Positions 8,733 to 18,600 of a DNA stretch of 40,274 bases are shown here, piece after piece. The DNA lies in the NCBI GenBank assembly GCA_946612455.1, contig CAMOER010000023.1, forward strand, positions 1 through 40,274. Reading direction: 5' to 3'. Position 1 is the first letter of the stretch. Every line of letters starts with the position of its first letter. The notes below the pieces were generated by a model. That model worked only from the letters and a program-made list of their open reading frames with translations, was not told where the DNA came from and ran no database searches. Origin of the DNA: UBA3305 sp002373555 (GTDB taxonomy: Bacteria > Bacillota > Clostridia > Lachnospirales > Lachnospiraceae). Both the position numbers and the translations under genes were made by a program.

Positions 8733-8777
8733 GAAGAAAAAAGGGATGTGTTTTTGCCGTAACCCATGTGATATTTC

Positions 8778-8806
8778 TTTACTGCAGCCGGAGGAATTGG
8801 TATACT
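8778..8806 (+). promoter_or_regulatory. Promoter of the ABC exporter gene
   Basis: TTTACT at 8778-8783 and TATACT at 8801-8806 are spaced by 17 bases. Confidence 0.6.
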
Positions 8807-8870
8807 CTTAAGAAGCGCATTTTCACAGCGGGGAACAGACGACGCATCATACGGAAACGGAGGGATGAGC

Positions 8871-10820
8871 ATGCCGGCAGGCGGAGGAAGAAGAATGGGC
8901 GGCCCGGGCGGCCGTTATATGACGGAAGAAGAGAAGGCGGCGCTGCCGAAAGTCACGGCAGACCTGATCAAAAGAGTCTTTTCCTATCTGATCCCCTACA
9001 GGATGCAGTTCATTCTCGTCATCCTGTGCATTGCGGTGTCGTCCGTATTCAATCTGCTGCCGTCGATCCTGACCGGCAAGATCATCGACGAAGGCCTGAT
9101 CGGACAGGATATGCGTCTGCTGATCCTGTATATCGTTCTGTCGCTCGCGGTGACGTTCGGCGCGAATCTGATCGGCGTGGCGGAGAGCTATATCAATATC
9201 TGGATCGCGCAGCATATCACCTATGACATGCGGAACCAGATGTTCCGGCATCTGGAAAATATGTCCCAGCGGTTCTTCACATCGAACAACCAGGGTGATA
9301 TCATCACGCGGATGACAAGCGATATCGACGGCGTGCAGTCCGTGATCACGGATACCTTCAAGAGCATCCTGTCGAATTCGATCACGCTCATTTTCGCCTT
9401 GATCGCGATGTTCCAGAAGAACTGGATCATGGCGCTTGTCGGCATCGCAGTGATCCCGCTGTTCGTGCTGCCGACGAGAAGAGCCGGGAAGATGCGCTGG
9501 ACGCTGACGAATAAAGCCCAGGCCTGCAACGATGAGATCAACGGGATCCTGAACGAAACGCTTTCCGTGAGCGGGCAGCTGCTGGTGAAGCTCTTCGGAA
9601 AGGAAGAGCAGGAATACGAGCGCTATAAGGAAGTCAACGGCAGGATGATCGCGCTGAACATCAAGGAGCGCATGGCCGGCCGCTGGTTCTTTGTCGTTCT
9701 GAATACGGTCACGAGTATCGGCCCGATGCTGCTGTATCTGGCCGGCGGCATCCTGATGATGCGCTACAACAGTTCGCTGACGGTCGGTGATATCACCGTG
9801 CTCGTCGCGCTGCTCGGAAAGACCTATATGCCCGTGAACAGCCTGCTGAACATCCAGGTGGACTGGATGCGGTCCATGGCGCTGTTCTCCAGAGTGTTCG
9901 CCTACTTTGACATGCCGGTGGAAATTCAGGAACCGGAGGCGCCCGAAAAGCCGTCCGGGCCTGCGGGAGAAGTCGATTTCTCCCATGTTTACTTTGCCTA
10001 TGATAAGGAACGGCCGATCCTGAAGGACGTCACGTTCAGCTTAAAGAGCGGGAAGAGCATCGCGATCGTCGGGCCGTCCGGTTCCGGCAAGAGCACGATC
10101 ATCAACCTGATCCCGCGTCTGTACGATGCCGATCAGGGAACGGTGAAGTTCGAGGGGACGGATGTCCGGAAGCTGAGCCTTTCGTATCTCCGGAAATGCG
10201 TCGGCGTCGTTTCCCAGGAAACCTATCTGTTCAACGGCAGCATCCGCGACAATCTGAAATACGCAAAGCCGGATGCGACGGAAGAAGAGATGATCGAAGC
10301 CTGCCGGAAGGCGAATATCTATGATTTCATCGAGGCGCAGGAGGCCGGTTTTGACACGATGGTCGGCAACCGCGGGCTGAAGCTCTCCGGCGGCGAGAAG
10401 CAGCGGATCTCCATCGCGAGAGTACTGTTAAAGAATCCTTCGCTGCTCATTTTCGATGAAGCGACATCCGCGCTCGATTCCATTTCCGAGAATAAGATCC
10501 AGGAGGCGATCGGACCGATCATCAAAGAGCGCACGAGCATCCTGATCGCGCACCGGCTTTCCACGATCCTGTCGGCGGACGAGATCCTTGTGGTGAAGGA
10601 CGGACAGGTGACCGAACGCGGCACGCACCGGGAGCTGGTGTCGGCCGGCGGCGTCTATACCGAACTGTATAATACGCAGTTCCGGAATACGGCGGAGGAG
10701 CAGCTGGCGCTGCGGATGAAGGTCGCCAGCAGCGGCTACACGGAGGGTGAAAATACCTGGCTGGATCCGGATCTGCCGGAGAATGCCGAGCTCTTGAAGG
10801 AGCTTCGCGGGGAAAAATAA
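8871..10820 (+). CDS. ABC exporter half-transporter (permease plus ATPase)
   Basis: A 649-residue type IV (MsbA/BmrA-like) exporter subunit. A Gly/Met/Arg-rich N-terminus leads into six predicted membrane segments (about residues 40-330), then the nucleotide-binding domain with Walker A GPSGSGKST (about 401-409), signature LSGGEKQR (about 505) and Walker B LLIFDEATSALD (D529, catalytic E530), all intact. A charged tail of about 40 residues follows. ATG 8871 is preferred over ATG 8865 because GGAGGG at 8859-8864 directly abuts the latter. No partner half-transporter is adjacent, so a homodimer is likely. The substrate is unknown. Confidence 0.9.
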   Translation: MPAGGGRRMGGPGGRYMTEEEKAALPKVTADLIKRVFSYLIPYRMQFILVILCIAVSSVFNLLPSILTGKIIDEGLIGQDMRLLILYIVLSLAVTFGANLIGVAESYINIWIAQHITYDMRNQMFRHLENMSQRFFTSNNQGDIITRMTSDIDGVQSVITDTFKSILSNSITLIFALIAMFQKNWIMALVGIAVIPLFVLPTRRAGKMRWTLTNKAQACNDEINGILNETLSVSGQLLVKLFGKEEQEYERYKEVNGRMIALNIKERMAGRWFFVVLNTVTSIGPMLLYLAGGILMMRYNSSLTVGDITVLVALLGKTYMPVNSLLNIQVDWMRSMALFSRVFAYFDMPVEIQEPEAPEKPSGPAGEVDFSHVYFAYDKERPILKDVTFSLKSGKSIAIVGPSGSGKSTIINLIPRLYDADQGTVKFEGTDVRKLSLSYLRKCVGVVSQETYLFNGSIRDNLKYAKPDATEEEMIEACRKANIYDFIEAQEAGFDTMVGNRGLKLSGGEKQRISIARVLLKNPSLLIFDEATSALDSISENKIQEAIGPIIKERTSILIAHRLSTILSADEILVVKDGQVTERGTHRELVSAGGVYTELYNTQFRNTAEEQLALRMKVASSGYTEGENTWLDPDLPENAELLKELRGEK

Positions 10821-10861
10821 GAAACCATCCGGATGAACACAAAAAGTTCATGAACTGCCTT

Positions 10862-10890
10862 TTGACCAGGCGCCTTTCTTATAGTATAAT
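10862..10890 (+). promoter_or_regulatory. Strong promoter of the AEC transporter gene
   Basis: TTGACC at 10862-10867 and a perfect TATAAT at 10885-10890 are separated by exactly 17 bases. The start codon lies only 17 bases downstream of the -10 box, so the leader is very short. Confidence 0.8.
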
Positions 10891-10907
10891 CAAACAGAGG
10901 TTCGAAT

Positions 10908-11825
10908 ATGGATTTTTCTCACCTGCTGGAAATGCAGTGCATGCTGATGTCGCTGATGATCGTCGGATACATCATCGACCGGATCGGCATGATCGATGTG
11001 AACGGCAGAAAGATGCTGACGGACATCGTCGTCGGCGTGACACTGCCCTGCAATATCGTAAATTCCTTTGACATAGAGCTGGATATGACAGTCGTCCTGT
11101 CGGGCATACAGATCATCGTCATTGCCGTGCTGATCCTGGCCGGCTCGATGCTTCTCGGGAAGTTCCTGTACCGGGGCTATCATGACAGCAAGAAGAAGGT
11201 CCTGGAGTATTCCACGGTGTTTTCGAATGCCGGGATTCTCGGGAATCCGGTCGCGGAAGGTGCCTTCGGCAGCATGGGACTGCTCTATGCATCGCTGTAT
11301 CTGATCCCCGTCAGGATCCTGCTGTGGTCCTTCGGACTGACGTATTTTACGGATGAAACGAGCACGAAGGGACTGCTGAAGAAAGCGCTCACGCATCCGT
11401 GCATCATCGCCGTCTTCATTGGTCTGCTGCTGATGTTCACGCCGCTGACGCTGACCGGCTTCGTGCAGAGAACGGTCAGCTCCATCGCATCCGCCAATAC
11501 CGCGCTGTCGATGTTCCTGGTCGGCGCGATCCTCGGTTCGGTAAAATGGCGGGAGATGGTCGATAAGGATACGGTGTACTATTGCTTTGTCAGACTGTTC
11601 CTGATCCCCGGCATCGTGCTGCTCTGTCTGCAGCTTGCCGGTGTGGATAAAGTCGTCGGCGGGACGGCTGTGCTGCTTTCCGCCATGCCTGCTGCCGTCG
11701 TAACGGCCGCGCTGGCGCTCAAATACGGGCGCGATGCGGATTTTTCCGCGAAGATCGTTGTGCTTTCCACGATCCTTTCTGTTGTTACCGCCCCCGCATG
11801 GGGATTTCTGTTCACTGTTCTTTGA
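10908..11825 (+). CDS. AEC-family permease (auxin efflux carrier / malate permease type)
   Basis: A 305-residue integral membrane protein with about ten hydrophobic segments and short loops. Family-like features are the NAGILGNPVAEGAFG stretch after the central loop and a C-terminal half that mirrors the N-terminal half in its segment spacing. AEC proteins move organic acids or amino acid derivatives; the substrate here is not readable. A GAGG site lies 8 bases before the ATG. The lipoprotein gene follows after 12 bases, so both probably share the strong upstream promoter. Confidence 0.8.
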   Translation: MDFSHLLEMQCMLMSLMIVGYIIDRIGMIDVNGRKMLTDIVVGVTLPCNIVNSFDIELDMTVVLSGIQIIVIAVLILAGSMLLGKFLYRGYHDSKKKVLEYSTVFSNAGILGNPVAEGAFGSMGLLYASLYLIPVRILLWSFGLTYFTDETSTKGLLKKALTHPCIIAVFIGLLLMFTPLTLTGFVQRTVSSIASANTALSMFLVGAILGSVKWREMVDKDTVYYCFVRLFLIPGIVLLCLQLAGVDKVVGGTAVLLSAMPAAVVTAALALKYGRDADFSAKIVVLSTILSVVTAPAWGFLFTVL

Positions 11826-11837
11826 AGGGAGAGAACT

Positions 11838-12899
11838 ATGCCGAAAAAGATCCTGCTGCTTATTCTTGCCGCCGCACTTCTGACCGGATGCGCCGGGCCG
11901 TCTGCAAAGCCGCAGACGACGGCTGCGGAGAGTTCCGTAGAGACGGAGACTGCGGAAACAGAGGAATCCGAAGAAACGGAAGAGGATGAAGATCTGCTCT
12001 TTGATGAAGACGAGACGCTGGGCGACCCCGAGGAGGGCGATACCGAAGCACCGCTCCTGGCGGAAGCGGCCGCTTCTGTTTCCGGTGTCATCAAAAAATA
12101 CAAGAAACAGGATTATATCCTGAAGAAGAGCAATAAGAAAAAGCTGAAATGGGAAGACGTCAAGGGGCTCTCCGAAGAAGAGCTCCGCTACGCCAAGAAT
12201 GAGATCTACGCCCGGCACGGCTATATCTTCAAGGCGGACGATCTGAAGAAATATTTCAAATCCAAGAAGTGGTACAAGGGCACGGTCAAGGCCTCGAAGT
12301 TCGACGAGAGCGTGTTCAACAAATACGAGCGGTACAATGTCAAGTACCTGAAATCCGTGAAGACCGCTTCCGGCCAGGGGAGCCTGTCCACCGCTTCCAG
12401 CAAGAAGAAGATCGATTCCTACGGCTATGTGGACGGCCATTCGAAGCTGAGCTTTGTCCTGAAGAAGGGGACGCTCAAGGAGAAGGACGGCTACTATGAA
12501 GTGAAGGCGGTCTACCGCCAGGCGGTCACGGTCCCGGGCAATATGAAGGAAGGCGACAGCGTCACCGTATCCTTCAACGATCTGAAGAAGGACAAGAGAA
12601 AGCTGACGCTGAAGGAAGACGGCCTGTATGAAAAGGGCGACAAGTCCGCTTCGTATTATTTCTATCCCACGGGAAAGAAGGCCGGCGTGCCGATCTATGA
12701 GGACAGCGAGGACCGTGTCGACAAACCGGTCTACGAAGGCAAGCTCTATATCCGTACGGATGCCGTGACCGGCGAAGGAACGCTCGGCGAGACGAAGAAA
12801 TTCAAGGCTTCCAGTCTGAAAAAGTCCAATAAGGAGTACAATGCAGTCTACTTTGACTCCAAGGGCTATGTGACCAAGCTGATCTTTGTGGGAGACTGA
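11838..12899 (+). CDS. Lipoprotein with YARHG domain
   Basis: A 353-residue exported protein. It has a lipoprotein signal peptide with lipobox LLTGC (C18), an acidic Thr/Glu/Ser spacer (about 20-75), then a YARHG domain around YAKNEIYARHGYIF (about 114-127) continuing to a Lys/Tyr-rich stretch near residue 170. YARHG domains are extracellular and probably act at the cell wall; their ligand is not known to me. The C-terminal part (about 185-353) is rich in Lys, Asp and Tyr and looks beta-stranded, with no family I recognise. It sits between a transporter gene and a cell-wall cross-linking gene, which fits an envelope role. Confidence 0.8.
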   Translation: MPKKILLLILAAALLTGCAGPSAKPQTTAAESSVETETAETEESEETEEDEDLLFDEDETLGDPEEGDTEAPLLAEAAASVSGVIKKYKKQDYILKKSNKKKLKWEDVKGLSEEELRYAKNEIYARHGYIFKADDLKKYFKSKKWYKGTVKASKFDESVFNKYERYNVKYLKSVKTASGQGSLSTASSKKKIDSYGYVDGHSKLSFVLKKGTLKEKDGYYEVKAVYRQAVTVPGNMKEGDSVTVSFNDLKKDKRKLTLKEDGLYEKGDKSASYYFYPTGKKAGVPIYEDSEDRVDKPVYEGKLYIRTDAVTGEGTLGETKKFKASSLKKSNKEYNAVYFDSKGYVTKLIFVGD

Positions 12900-12909
12900 C
12901 GGATCGCGT

Positions 12910-13368
12910 ATGAGACAGAAAGTGGAATCGCACTTCGGTCTGATCATGGCAGTGGTCATCATTATGATGATCATGCCGCGGTATATGAGCAGTCCGACCG
13001 TGGAATATGACAGTGTCCGCTTCGAACTTGCAGTCAAAGAACTGGAGCCGGGCACGGAGGTAAAGCTTACGGAGATCACGCCTTTTGACTGGGAGATCTG
13101 CTACACCTTCGATCCTTATACCAGCAAGCAGGAGATCCAGAGGATCATCGGCTTTGCCAGCAGTTCGGTGAAGGAAGCGCAAAGCGAAGGCATGGTGCAG
13201 CTCCTGTTCGTCAAGGATGATAAGGTGACCGCAAGTGAGTGTGCTTTCCCGGAGACGATCGGATACGATATCGATCTGAAGGGCAGGAAGGAGATCCGTG
13301 CCTCGGAGGATCCGGTATTCCGGGTGACGAAAAAAGATGAACTGGTGATACTGACGCTGGCGGAATAA
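12910..13368 (+). CDS. Small membrane-anchored protein of unknown function
   Basis: A 152-residue protein with one N-terminal hydrophobic helix (about residues 10-28, GLIMAVVIIMMIMPRYM) and an exported domain of about 120 residues. I do not recognise the family. The pattern of alternating charged and hydrophobic residues suggests an alpha/beta fold. ATG 12910 is preferred over a TTG at 12886 inside the lipoprotein gene, though the ribosome binding site is weak (GGGAGA at 12890-12895 is rather distant). It follows the lipoprotein stop by 10 bases, which suggests co-transcription. Confidence 0.65.
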   Translation: MRQKVESHFGLIMAVVIIMMIMPRYMSSPTVEYDSVRFELAVKELEPGTEVKLTEITPFDWEICYTFDPYTSKQEIQRIIGFASSSVKEAQSEGMVQLLFVKDDKVTASECAFPETIGYDIDLKGRKEIRASEDPVFRVTKKDELVILTLAE

Positions 13369-13419
13369 AGAAACCGCCATCCGCGCATTTTCAGATGCAG
13401 ATTTTGTGAAAGGAAAAGA

Positions 13420-14877
13420 ATGAGAAAGGTTATCCGTGTACTTTTGATCCTTCTTCTGTTTTTTGTGGCCGCGTTCATGGCAGCTGCCTTTTACATGCTG
13501 AAAAAGCACCAGGACAGCGGCGTGTATCTTGCGAACACCTATTATATGGGCCAGAACGTGGAGGGCCGCCGGCCGGCGGAGATCCTGGACGCGATCCTGC
13601 GCGATGTGGACGGTGTGGATGTCGAGATCACGGAGAATAATGAGACTGCGATTGCCGGGAAGCTCGCGGAGTTCGGTTTTACGCTGGATAAGGATGCCGC
13701 GGAAAAATCCCTGACGGATGCCATGGATGCCCAGAAGGAGAACATCGCGACGATCTTCAAATGCCTGACCGGAGAGGAAACGCAGGTGACGGCGGCGGTC
13801 GTCTGGCAGTTCGATCAGGAAACCTTCGATAAAAAGGTCAACAAGGCCGCACTGCCGGAGAAGCGCGTTACGAGCGTGGACGCCGAGTTCATCACGGATA
13901 TGGAAAACCGGACGTTCTACATCAAGCCGGAAGTCTCCGGCAACGATTTTGATGAAGCCGCCTTTAAGAACTGGGCGAAGGAGATCATCGAGAACAGTCT
14001 GGCGGACAACGGGACGAAGGATATCTCGATGAAGTTCCCGACGGAATTCTATATCCTCCCGAAAGTCACGCAGGATGATCCGGAGCTGGTGTCGAAGCTT
14101 TCCGCCTATTCCCCGTATGCCGGCGCGGAGGTGACGTATGTCTACGGCTCCGTGAAGGAAGTGCTGGATTTTGAGACGATCCTCAGCTGGCTGGATGTCA
14201 GCGGCAGTACCGCGACGGTCAATGAAGAGAAGCTGAATGCGTTCCTTGCGGATATCAAAGCAAGATACAATACCCGCTACCGCACACGGAAGTTCGTTAC
14301 CCACAGCGGCAAGACGATCACGATCCCCGAGAATCTGAATGAATACGGCTACCGGCTGAATGAGGATGCCGAACGCGAGCAGCTTCTGGAAGACCTTACC
14401 TGCGGCGAGCCTGTCGAGCGGGAACCGGTCTGGTACAAAACGAACAAGTGGGACAATCCGGTCTATTACGGCCGGGAAGGCACGGATGATCTGGCGGGGA
14501 ATTACATCGAAGTCAGTATTGACGAACAGCATCTGTGGTTCTACAAGGACGGGAAAGTATTCCTGGATTCCGATGTCGTGACAGGGGACATTACCAAGAA
14601 CAGAGGGACGGTGACCGGCGCTTATCCGATGGCGTATAAGCTGAATGATTATACGCTAAGGGGCGGAGAGGGCAGCGGCGCCTATGCGACGAAGGTCAAG
14701 TACTGGATGCCGTTCATTGAAGGGCAGGGACTGCATGACGCGACCTGGCGGAGCAAGTTCGGCGGTTCGGTCTATAAAGGAAACGGTTCGCATGGCTGCG
14801 TGAATCTGCCGAAGAAGGTCGCGAAGAAGATCTTCGAGAATGTGCGCGCGGGCATCGCGATCATTATATACGATTAA
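13420..14877 (+). CDS. L,D-transpeptidase (YkuD domain), membrane anchored
   Basis: A 485-residue cell-wall enzyme. One N-terminal membrane anchor (about residues 5-28) is followed by a long extracellular region resembling the PG_binding_4 type and a C-terminal YkuD catalytic domain (about 365-485). The active-site motif GSHGCVNLP is complete (H458, C460). L,D-transpeptidases form 3-3 cross-links in peptidoglycan or attach proteins to it, and this class also confers insensitivity to many beta-lactams. AAAGGA lies 7 bases before the ATG. It closes a run of four envelope-related genes; a hairpin follows directly. Confidence 0.9.
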   Translation: MRKVIRVLLILLLFFVAAFMAAAFYMLKKHQDSGVYLANTYYMGQNVEGRRPAEILDAILRDVDGVDVEITENNETAIAGKLAEFGFTLDKDAAEKSLTDAMDAQKENIATIFKCLTGEETQVTAAVVWQFDQETFDKKVNKAALPEKRVTSVDAEFITDMENRTFYIKPEVSGNDFDEAAFKNWAKEIIENSLADNGTKDISMKFPTEFYILPKVTQDDPELVSKLSAYSPYAGAEVTYVYGSVKEVLDFETILSWLDVSGSTATVNEEKLNAFLADIKARYNTRYRTRKFVTHSGKTITIPENLNEYGYRLNEDAEREQLLEDLTCGEPVEREPVWYKTNKWDNPVYYGREGTDDLAGNYIEVSIDEQHLWFYKDGKVFLDSDVVTGDITKNRGTVTGAYPMAYKLNDYTLRGGEGSGAYATKVKYWMPFIEGQGLHDATWRSKFGGSVYKGNGSHGCVNLPKKVAKKIFENVRAGIAIIIYD

Positions 14878-14971
14878 GCATTCCGTCTCTGGCGGAATGC
14901 ACGGAGTGCATATGGATTTTCTGGAAAGAATATTCGGAAAGACCCCCGGTGTCAGCGGACAGCGGGGCTTT
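14878..14971 (+). promoter_or_regulatory. Two hairpins between the L,D-transpeptidase gene and pth
   Basis: Hairpin 1 is a perfect 8-bp stem GCATTCCG/CGGAATGC (14878-14900, 7-base loop) starting right after the stop codon. Hairpin 2 (14938-14971) pairs AAAG/CTTT, CCCC/GGGG and TGTC/GACA around AGCG. Neither is followed by a T-run, so they could be processing or stability elements rather than terminators. Confidence 0.5.
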
Positions 14972-15001
14972 CGTCATGATGAGAGAGAAGAGGAAGCGGT
15001 C

Positions 15002-15583
15002 ATGAAGATCATTGCCGGGCTCGGAAATCCGGGAACAAAGTATGCGGGCAGCCGTCACAACATCGGTTTTGCGGTGACGGAGGCGCTCGCGGAGAGACAC
15101 AATATCAGGCTGACGGACGGAAAGTTCCGGGGAAGGTACGGGACCGGGATCATCGGCGGCGTGAAGGTGATGATCGTGCAGCCGCAGACATTCATGAATG
15201 CGTCGGGCGAGTGTGTCGGCCCGCTGGCTTCGTATTTCCACGTGGAGCCGGAGGATGTACTGGTGATCTATGATGACGTGGCGCTGGATACCGGAAGGCT
15301 CCGGATCCGGAAGTCAGGCAGTGCAGGCGGACATAACGGGATGAAGAGCCTGATCTCGCATCTGGGGAGCCAGGATTTCCCGCGGGTGCGCGTGGGCGTG
15401 GGAAAGAAGCCGGAGCAGATGGATCTGGCGGATCATGTGCTGGGGCATTTTGCCGCGGAGGATCTGCCGGTGATCCGGGAGGCGGTGTCGGAAGCAGCGG
15501 ATGCGGTGGAGGCGATCCTGTCGGACGGCATCGATATCGCGATGAACAGATTTAACGTAAAACATGAGGCTGTACAGGAGTGA
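15002..15583 (+). CDS. pth: Peptidyl-tRNA hydrolase
   Basis: A 193-residue enzyme that frees tRNA from peptidyl-tRNA dropped by stalled ribosomes. The N-terminus MKIIAGLGNPGTKYAGSRHN carries the conserved Asn10 and catalytic His19. Further family motifs are QPQTFMNASG, VIYDDVALDTGRLRIR (with the catalytic-region Asp) and GGHNGMKSLISHLG. ATG 15002 fits both the family start and an AGAGGAAG ribosome binding site; the same frame stays open upstream to an ATG at 14912, but that extension has no family support. The pth-mfd-foldase order is common in clostridia. Confidence 0.95.
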   Translation: MKIIAGLGNPGTKYAGSRHNIGFAVTEALAERHNIRLTDGKFRGRYGTGIIGGVKVMIVQPQTFMNASGECVGPLASYFHVEPEDVLVIYDDVALDTGRLRIRKSGSAGGHNGMKSLISHLGSQDFPRVRVGVGKKPEQMDLADHVLGHFAAEDLPVIREAVSEAADAVEAILSDGIDIAMNRFNVKHEAVQE

Positions 15584-15602
15584 TGGTCCGATAAGTGAAG
15601 TC

Positions 15603-15660
15603 TGTCATCCTGAGGAGCGAAGCGGCGAAGGATCTTCGCCGTAAAACATACGGTTTTACT
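15603..15660 (+). repeat. TGTCATCC-family repeat, copy 1 (downstream of pth)
   Basis: Begins TGTCATCCTGAGGAGCGAAG. It contains the palindrome CGGCGAA-GGATC-TTCGCCG (15624-15642) and the stem GTAAAAC/GTTTTAC (15641-15659). It lies 20 bases after the pth stop and before mfd, and resembles the GTCATCCTGAG...GAAGGATC repeats I recall from many bacterial genomes. Confidence 0.85.
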
Positions 15661-15694
15661 ATAGTTGTTGTCAGTATATACAGGAGCGATATCT

Positions 15695-18600
15695 ATGCAC
15701 AAACTCCTTTCGGAAATCAGTCAGTTTCAGGATGCAGCGCAGGCCCTGGCTGCCGGCCGCGGCCCGGTCGCCGTCAGCGGCTGCGTGGACACCCAGAAAA
15801 CACATCTTGCACAGGCGCTTACGGAGGAATTTCCGCTGCGCCTGTTTGTCACCTACAGCGAAACCAGAGCAAGGGAGATCCTGGATGATCTTTCCTGCTT
15901 TATTTCCGATGCGTATTTTTATCCCGCGAAGGATGTTCTGTTCTATCAGGCGGATATTCAGGGAAGCCTGCTGGCACGGGAGCGTATGGCGGTCATCGCG
16001 CACATCCTGGAGGAAAAAGCCGGCACGGTCGTCACCACGATCGACGCCCTCATGGACATGATCGCTTCTCCGGATGATGTGTACCGACGGCTGCTGGTCC
16101 TGCTCGCCGGGGAATCCTATGACCAGGAAGAGATCAAACAGACGCTGGTCTCCCTCGGCTATGAGCGCGAGACCAGAGTGGAAAGCGCAGGCCAGTTCGC
16201 GATCCGCGGCGGCATCATGGACATTTTCCCGCTGACCGAGGAGAACCCTGTCCGCATTGAGTTCTTCGGAGATGAGATCGATTCGATCCGGACATTTTCG
16301 GTGGAAACGCAGCGCTCGATGGAGAATCTTCCCATGATCTCGGTCTATGCCTCGGACGAGATGCCGCCGGTGCATAACGGAAAATATGTCTCGCCGGTAT
16401 CATTCCTGCAGTATTTTAAGGAAGAAGCCGCGGTGATCCTGGATGAACCGGCAAGCCTTGCGGAGATGGCGGACGGCGTCTACAAGGAGTTTCACGACAG
16501 CATGGATATCCGTCTGTCGGAGGGCGTCTTCGGGGACGGTCCGGTCCCGCAGCTGATCTCCCCGGAGGAGACATTCGCGGCGCTTGACCGGAAGCACACG
16601 CTGATGATGACCGGCCTGCCGACGCGGAACATGACGCCGCGGGAGCAGAAAGCATTCGAGATCACCGGCAAGACGATGGTGAGCTACGCCGGCAATATAG
16701 AGGGCCTGAAACGGGATCTTACGGGATGGAAAAAGGATCATTACCGCATTATGATCCTGTGCGGTACGGGCGGACACGCGCGGCGGATCGCGGAAAACTT
16801 GCGGGAGTACGATCTCCCGGCCGTTTATAAGCCGCGGGATCCGGAGGCACGCGGCACCGAAGCGGTGGAGGTGCAGCCCGGGCAGATCATCGTTACGACG
16901 GGAAGCATCCACAAGAGCTTTGAATATCCCCAGATCCGGTATGCCGTCCTGTCGGAGGGCGATCTTTTCGGGCGGGAGAAAAAGAAGAAAAAGAGAAAAA
17001 GTCAGTACACGGGCACGAATATCAAGAGCTACGAGGAGCTTTCGGCGGGCGATTATGTCGTACACGAAAGCCACGGCCTCGGGCAGTATAAGGGGCTGGA
17101 GAAGATCGAAGTCAGCGGCATCATTAAGGATTATCTGAAGATCACCTACAGCGACGGCGGGAATCTTTATGTGCCCGTCACGCAGATGGATGCCGTGAAG
17201 AAATACGCATCCGCCGATACCGACAAGATCCCGAAGTTAAATAAGCTTGCCGGCAATGAATGGAACAAGACGCGCACCCGGGTAAAGCATGCGGTCCGGG
17301 ATATCGCGAAGGACCTGGTGGCGCTTTATGCGAAACGCCAGAGCGCGCAGGGGTATAAATATTCGCAGGATACCGTCTGGCAGACGGAGTTCGAGGAGCA
17401 GTTTCCCTATGAGGAGACGGAGGACCAGCTGCGGACCATTGCGGAATGCAAGGCGGACATGGAATCCGGCCGGATCATGGACCGGCTGATCTGCGGGGAT
17501 GTCGGCTACGGGAAGACGGAGATCGCCCTGCGGGCCGCGTTCAAGGCGGTGCAGGACGGGAAACAGGTCGCCTATCTGGTGCCGACCACGATCCTGGCGC
17601 AGCAGCATTACAATACCTTCGTCCAGCGGATGAAGGATTATCCCGTGGGCGTGGAGCTGCTCTGCCGGTTCCGTACCCAGGGCGAGCAGAAGGCTTCGCT
17701 TGAAAAGATCCGCCGCGGCACGTCGGATATCGCGATCGGCACGCACAGGCTGCTGTCGAAGGATGTGGAATTCAAGGATCTCGGGCTGCTGATCATCGAC
17801 GAGGAGCAGCGGTTCGGCGTAGCCGACAAGGAGAAGATCAAGAAACTGAAGGAAAATGTGAACGTCATGAGCCTGACGGCGACGCCGATCCCCCGGACGC
17901 TGCACATGAGCCTGATCGGGATCCGCGACATGTCGATCCTGCACGAGCCGCCGCTGGATCGTCTGCCGATCCAGACGTATGTCATGGAATACAATGACGA
18001 GCTGGTGCGGGAGGCCATCTCCCGCGAGCTTTCCCGGGGCGGACAGGTCTATTATGTGTACAACCGCGTCCGCACGATCCGGGAAATGGCGCTGAAGATC
18101 GCCGGGCTGGTGCCGGATGCGAATGTCGTATTCGCCCACGGGCAGATGAAGGAACGGGAGCTGGAGAAGATCATGATGGATTTTGTCTCCGGCGAGATCG
18201 ATGTTCTGGTCTCCACCACGATCATCGAGACCGGGCTGGATATCCCGAACGTGAATACGATCATCGTGCACGATGCGGACCGTTTCGGTCTGTCGCAGCT
18301 GTATCAGCTGCGCGGCCGTGTGGGACGGTCCTCCAGAAGGGCGAGCGCATTTCTGATGTACCGGCGAGACAGAGTGCTGAAGGAGATCGCACAGAAGCGC
18401 CTGACGGCAGTCCGGGAATATACCGAGCTGGGCTCGGGCATCAAGATCGCCATGCGGGATCTGGAGCTGCGCGGGGCCGGCAATCTCCTGGGCGCGGAGC
18501 AGCACGGGCATATGGAAGCGGTCGGCTACGAGCTGTATGTGAAGATGCTCTCGGAAGCCGTCAAGGAGGCGAAGGGAGACGAAACGCTGCCGGATTTCGA

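Noticed and set aside
10890..13079. A 729-codon open frame antisense to the AEC and YARHG genes
   Set aside because: Both sense genes have motifs, start sites and a promoter. The antisense frame has low-complexity composition and no recognisable domain.
14912..15001. A 30-residue N-terminal extension of pth from an upstream in-frame ATG
   Set aside because: Family members start at MKIIAGLGNPG, the ribosome binding site fits ATG 15002, and the upstream segment contains a hairpin.
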